A DNA stretch of 64,000 bases from Brevipalpus yothersi (Eukaryota; Arthropoda; Arachnida; Trombidiformes; Tenuipalpidae): NCBI GenBank assembly GCA_003956705.1, contig QZCP01000129.1, positions 15,376-79,375 on the forward strand. The letters are read 5' to 3'. How positions within the stretch are numbered: position 1 is the first letter of the stretch; every line of letters starts with the position of its first letter. Both the position numbers and the translations under genes were made by a program. The notes under the pieces are model-generated. The model made no database searches, was not told where the DNA came from, and was given only the letters and a program-made list of their open reading frames with translations. Of this stretch, positions 59,034 through 64,000 are shown piece by piece.

Positions 59034-60636
59034 TATCCCATTTATGATACACTGATAAATAGACATGATAAGTGAGAGAGAGAATATCTTCTTGAAAAAA
59101 GCAGACTTTTCTCTCTCTCTTTATCAATGTCTCACGCTTATACAAGTCTCTCCCAGTTCTCTCTCTCTCTTTCTGATTAGCTCTCTCTTCCATCATGAAG
59201 AGAGAAAGTTTTTCTCATCTCATTCAATGTTGAGAGAGAAGCTGAACGTTGCTCCCTCAGCGAAAATTTTTGATCACCTTTTTTTTCGGTCTACCTTTTT
59301 CTGTTTCATCGTGATCGGACATCGTTCTTAGTACATTAGCTTCTGTTGATTGCATAACATATAGATGTATATCACATATTGACTTTATTCTCATCACCCT
59401 TGTTATCAATCAAATAAAACATCGTGTTTTCCCATCTAGTGAGCCTGGTAAGTGCAAGTATCGTTGAACCAAGTTCGCCTGTTAACCCTCAGACCTGGTG
59501 TGGAAGGTGAGACTGAGCGAGAGAGAGAGGAAGATACATACATACTTACATTCATTTGATGTGAAGCTCTGGTGATGATAACATTATTGCCACCAGAAGA
59601 TCATTAATGCTAGTTACAGTGGCTGGGGTTCCTGTTCCATGTATCCGTGTCCAAACCATGACATGTTAGAGAGTGGAAAAAATCATCTCAAACCGAATAA
59701 CACTGGGTGCGGTTTGAATTTTGTGTAACATAAATTTTTTCTTCTCTCCAAAAAATCAGTTTCAATTTCAACTTCAACTAGAGAACAAAAATTATCATTC
59801 TGCGTATAAAAAAATGATAATTGTTGCAGCTATCTGTATTCCAACATTTATCAATCACTGTTCATGACATTCAACCAATGTGATCAACGGTACTTGTTCA
59901 ACGATATCATTTCATGTGTGTGAATGAAAAAAAAATCTGCTCTTCCACTGTTTCTGTTCACTGAAAAACACACATCGGTTTATCGATAATAGAAAATTTA
60001 TTGATGATACTCGCATTGCCACTGTGACTTATCATTTGTGCCAGATATTCAGTTTTTTTGCATACCACTTCCACGGGAAACACTCATATTGACGATAAAG
60101 AACCGGATATTTTTCAATTCGAAAAATCTTTTCCCGATAAACTTTTTCTTTTCATCACATAAAATCTGGTTGATATTGATCAACTTTCATCACCATTCTT
60201 CATCTGATTACAAATTAATGTGCCTTCATCTACGTTTAAGTGTGTATGTGTATGTTCATCTGAATAATTTGATAATGTGATATCATCACAATCATCTATC
60301 TTGATTGGATTAATAATTTTTGATCAAACGAAAGAAAAAAACAAAAGAAAAAAATTCTTCACATTTTCACAAGCGAACATTTATCAGTCATCTAACATTT
60401 CAATCTCTCATCTTAAAAGCTCTCTCTTCACCATCTTTGTCCAGACAGACACTCTAACGGTGAGTAATTGCATAAATTTTTTCATTGCATTTGACTAATC
60501 ACTTGTCAATCAGAGAATACATTAGTGTAAGATAGATAGAGAGAGAGACCACAAAAAAATTAAGAGAGAAAGAGAGAGAAAAAGAAAGATAGAATACTTC
60601 CCACGTGCTATGTAAACCGATTTGTTATGTTAACGT

Positions 60637-60660
60637 AACGTTATAACGTTATAACGTTAT
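60637..60660. repeat. Triple tandem AACGTTAT
   Basis: Three exact copies of the 8-mer AACGTTAT, preceded by GTTAACGT. Each unit contains the palindrome AACGTT, so the array can fold on itself. Confidence 0.9.
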
Positions 60661-61941
60661 GTATGCGTGTATGTGTGTGTGTGTGTGTGTTCGTAGTATC
60701 ATGATATGATGACTAACATGATTGAAGATACTGATGATCATGATCGAGAAAACCCAAAGTTTCACCTTACAAGATTGGACAGAGGCGTTTACCATCATCA
60801 CTAGAGAGAGGAAAAAATATTTATGATGATTTTTTAGTCAAAAAATTTTTTTTCTCTCTCTCTCTTGATTGCCATGAGCAAAATTGTCATCATGGTAACA
60901 TTAAAAACTATCAAGTGACAAGTTGTGTATATGGCTATCCATGTCTGACCATTAAATTGTATGGATCGGATGTTGATCATCATCAGTCTCACCATAACTT
61001 GACCAATTCCGTGTTTGACTTGATCTTTTTATCATCATGACACACTCACACATATGCATACTCACGCACACATACAATTTTAAGGTGTTCACTTTTGTAA
61101 TATTTGCCATTCAAATGATTGATCTAGACGATTGATACTGCTTCTGATGGTCGATAGCATTGATTTTTCACACTTAAACAAATTTTCCCTCCTAATCATC
61201 ATTATCTCTAATGCAAATGGACAAATTTCCACAACTAAAACACTTTTCCCCCCTTTCTAAAAGCTTACTCAATGTGAAGAAGAAGAAAAATTTTACTATA
61301 ACATACATACATACATACATATTCCCTAGCTAATCATCTTTCTTGTCCATCATCATATCGATATACATTATCTAAAATATTTAAATTAACATTCCTCACT
61401 GACCAGACATACACATACACACACTCAGCATCCAGACGATTGTGTAGGTTGAAAGAGCGTCCAATGTTTACATGACCTTAATACTGATGAGAGATAGAAA
61501 TGTTTTGGTTTCTCCAATAGTTCTGATCATTGATCATGATCACGATACTTTTGATTTATCAGATGTGAGAGATTCTTGATCGAATGGAGTTTTATTGAAG
61601 AGTTAGGTGATAATAAGTTCAATCAAGAACACTGGGAAATTCATGATTTTCACTGTAGCATTTTTCAATTTTTTCATTCTTACAATTTTGCATTCCTCAA
61701 ATGATGCATATCGTTCACTCTTCCTATTCTTCCTGCAAATTTATCCAATTTTTTCTTCCTTCTCAGTTGAGAACTTCACTCTGAACCTGATCAAAAAGAG
61801 TGTATCATAAGTATATAAATAAAATACGTGAATATAAGTGAATCGCACAGCATGTTAGCAAGATAGCATGTATACATGCTGGTCGAAAAGTCTACGATCA
61901 GTAGTAATAGTAGTCATGATATTCATATTCGATAAATTGGA

Positions 61942-61944
<3 letters not shown>

Positions 61945-61984
<40 letters not shown>
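61945..61984. repeat. (GA)n microsatellite, 40 bp
   Basis: Pure AG/GA run in the gene-poor right end. Confidence 0.95.
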
Positions 61985-61987
<3 letters not shown>

Positions 61988-62999
61988 AATAAGGTTGGTC
62001 ATAAAATGAAAGAGAAAAATTTTGATAATTCTTATTTCGATATTGGACGCGTGCTGTGTATATGATAACTTATATAGTCGAGTATTTCGAAGTAGTAGTA
62101 AAAGTCACTTTCGATGTCAAGTAATGTTTGAGCTGATTTTCTTTTCTCCTCTACATGCATCATCACGACAGCAATGAGACGTTATAAACGCACACCTCGA
62201 ATCATTGTTTTTTCGAAAATCTTCCAAATCAATCTTTTTTTCCATAAACATAATGGTGATAACGAGAAAAAAAATTTGGAAAATACAAAATTTTCTTATA
62301 AAATTATACTTGGATTATTTTCCAATTCTTTTATCGCCTCTTGAGTTTATAAGTTTTTCGGTTTTCTCTTCTCATATCCGGTCTCTTTGATATTTCCACT
62401 TTGTAATGCACTCAATATACATGAATATCGATACACTTGGTACTCAAACGGTATTTCCCATGAAAATATCATTTGTAAACCATTTCCACAAGTTCTCTGG
62501 TTACAATCACCGTTTTTCAGCCTCAATATATGTATGCATTCATATATATAAGACAACAGAATGAAATCAAACTCTTTCCTTCCTTGTAACCTGATTGTCT
62601 AGTTCCGGACGATTTAAAATGCCTGAACGAAAGGAAAAAAAATTCCTTCTCTATTCTCTACACCCAATCGATTGTCTACTACTACTACTAACACCACTAC
62701 TGTTATGACTATATTAGCATAATAATCCTCATGTAAAATTGGATCATCGGCTTTTCTTTTATCAGGCCAGCTATCGGCTATTCTGAGTGAAGAGATGGCA
62801 ATATTGAATGATTTTTTCTCATTATCTTCCACGACTACACATCACAAGAGTAGTTACCGATTATCAGCTTATCGAAGCCAAATACTTTTTGCTCGAATAT
62901 TGTGATGCAAATAAAGGTTCCCTCGTAAATACAAAGTACTATATATACAAAGTTAGAGACATAAGATATATTAGTAAAGACAAAAGGAGAACAAAAAGG

Positions 63000-63004
<5 letters not shown>

Positions 63005-63071
<67 letters not shown>
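63005..63071. repeat. (GA)n microsatellite, about 67 bp
   Basis: Pure AG/GA run in the gene-poor right end. Confidence 0.95.
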
Positions 63072-63074
<3 letters not shown>

Positions 63075-63228
63075 AATTCAACCATGTTTACAATCTTCAG
63101 TTTGCATCAAACCATCCTGTTCACATTGAACCTTTCCTCTCACCTATTTTCACTTTCCGTTATCTGAGGAAGAGAAAATAAAGAAAGAGGGAGAGAGAGA
63201 TGATCTCAATTAGCAATTGGAGAACTTT

Positions 63229-63259
<31 letters not shown>

Positions 63260-64000
63260 CTTGCCTATCTGTGTATAACCTAGTGACCGAGAAGAAAAGA
63301 AAAAAGAAAAATCTGATATACGATATTTATTAGTAAACAACACACACAATTGATTTGATTATCTCATTTGAGAGTGGCGGGAAAAAGTGAAAAGTTTCTC
63401 AACACAGTTCTCTGTATGAAAACGATTCATGGTTGTCTGTATATTGATTTACTATTGAGAAAATTAAGCAACAAGTGAGTTGATACAGGTGAATAGTGGT
63501 TTGAATTACATTGAATTAACAATCGTGATGATGATTGTGAATCTGATTGTGTGTGGGAATGTGAGTGAGGAAAAGAAGAAGAATAAAAAATATAAATGTA
63601 TGTGTTAACCTATTGCATCATGATCATTTGATATCGATTTTGTAAATATTTTGATACTTTATGTTTTGTTCTCAAATCTGTCCCTCCTCCTCCTCTTCTT
63701 CTTCTCCATCATTTCCTCCACCTTTTCCATTATTCACTCAGTCAAATTCAATGGACCTGAGAAAATGTGAGTTTGTGTATGTGTGTTTGTAATCGGTTAT
63801 GCATCATAACTGTATTCGGTGACTGTTGTTCACTCAAGATGCCAGGAAATAGTGGCAATCGATGAATGAAGCCGAAAAAAAGAATGAAGCCCGTATATTG
63901 AGATCATTTGATCCACCAGCCAGCATCTTAAATGTTCAATCGAAAGTTTCAATACGATAACCACTGTTGAATGCACGCTTTTTACATGAAAGTGTGCGCT

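Larger units (their letters stand above)
58275..64000. other. Gene-poor right end
   Basis: About 5.7 kb without a complete gene. It holds a minus-strand phosphoesterase-like fragment (58516-58698), CT/GA microsatellites at 58966-59029, 61945-61984 and 63005-63071, a triple AACGTTAT repeat (60637-60660), a CATA run (61301-61322) and scattered CA runs. A minus-strand frame at 62614-62832 (LRIADSWPDKRKADDP...) has protein-like composition but no family match. It may be intergenic, or intron of a gene to the right. Confidence 0.5.

Overview
This is eukaryotic, AT-rich DNA with spliced protein genes, canonical GT..AG introns, AATAAA poly(A) signals and very abundant (GA)n/(CT)n microsatellites. 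The proteins are metazoan (NOS1AP/CAPON PTB adaptor, Ral, LSM12, RBBP4/Caf1-55, GDP-fucose transporter, GMPPB, RPL27A, a ZDHHC2/15/20-type palmitoyltransferase, a cytosolic-type alpha-carbonic anhydrase). Short introns in most genes, Asn runs and low GC suggest an arthropod, most likely a mite (Acari). The organism call is inference; the gene calls rest on visible conserved motifs.

Layout. 1-4.6 kb: 5' half of an alpha-carbonic anhydrase gene on the minus strand, running off the left edge, and a divergent promoter region shared with Ral. 4.6-6.05 kb: intronless Ral (+) and intronless LSM12 (-), tail to tail. 7.2-38.9 kb: one minus-strand NOS1AP gene in six coding exons. Its 22.1 kb, 5.8 kb and 2.1 kb introns account for nearly all of the apparently empty middle of the window. 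43.0-44.2 kb: a two-exon membrane protein of unknown family (-). 44.6-45.8 kb: broken coding-like sequence. 46.1-58.3 kb: a compact gene block of GMPPB (+), a small one-span membrane protein (-), RBBP4 (+), SLC35C1 (-), RPL27A (+) and ZDHHC (+) with two alternative 3' ends. 58.3-64 kb: no complete gene; a phosphoesterase-like fragment and many simple repeats.

Functional links are modest. GMPPB makes GDP-mannose, the precursor of GDP-fucose, which SLC35C1 carries into the Golgi, so two steps of one nucleotide-sugar route lie about 3 kb apart; whether this is more than chance is not shown. Several neighbours are head to head and may share promoters.

The observations most worth a second look are: two alternative terminal-exon sets in ZDHHC that repeat the same SLG(D/N)G start and give different cytosolic tails; a 13-residue in-frame insert between the switch regions of Ral; a long imperfect hairpin in GMPPB intron 1; a textbook CTCF-type motif between SLC35C1 and RPL27A; Glu in place of the proton-shuttle His in the carbonic anhydrase; and the contrast between the 31.8 kb NOS1AP gene and its compact neighbours. 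I found no clear previously undescribed multi-gene system.
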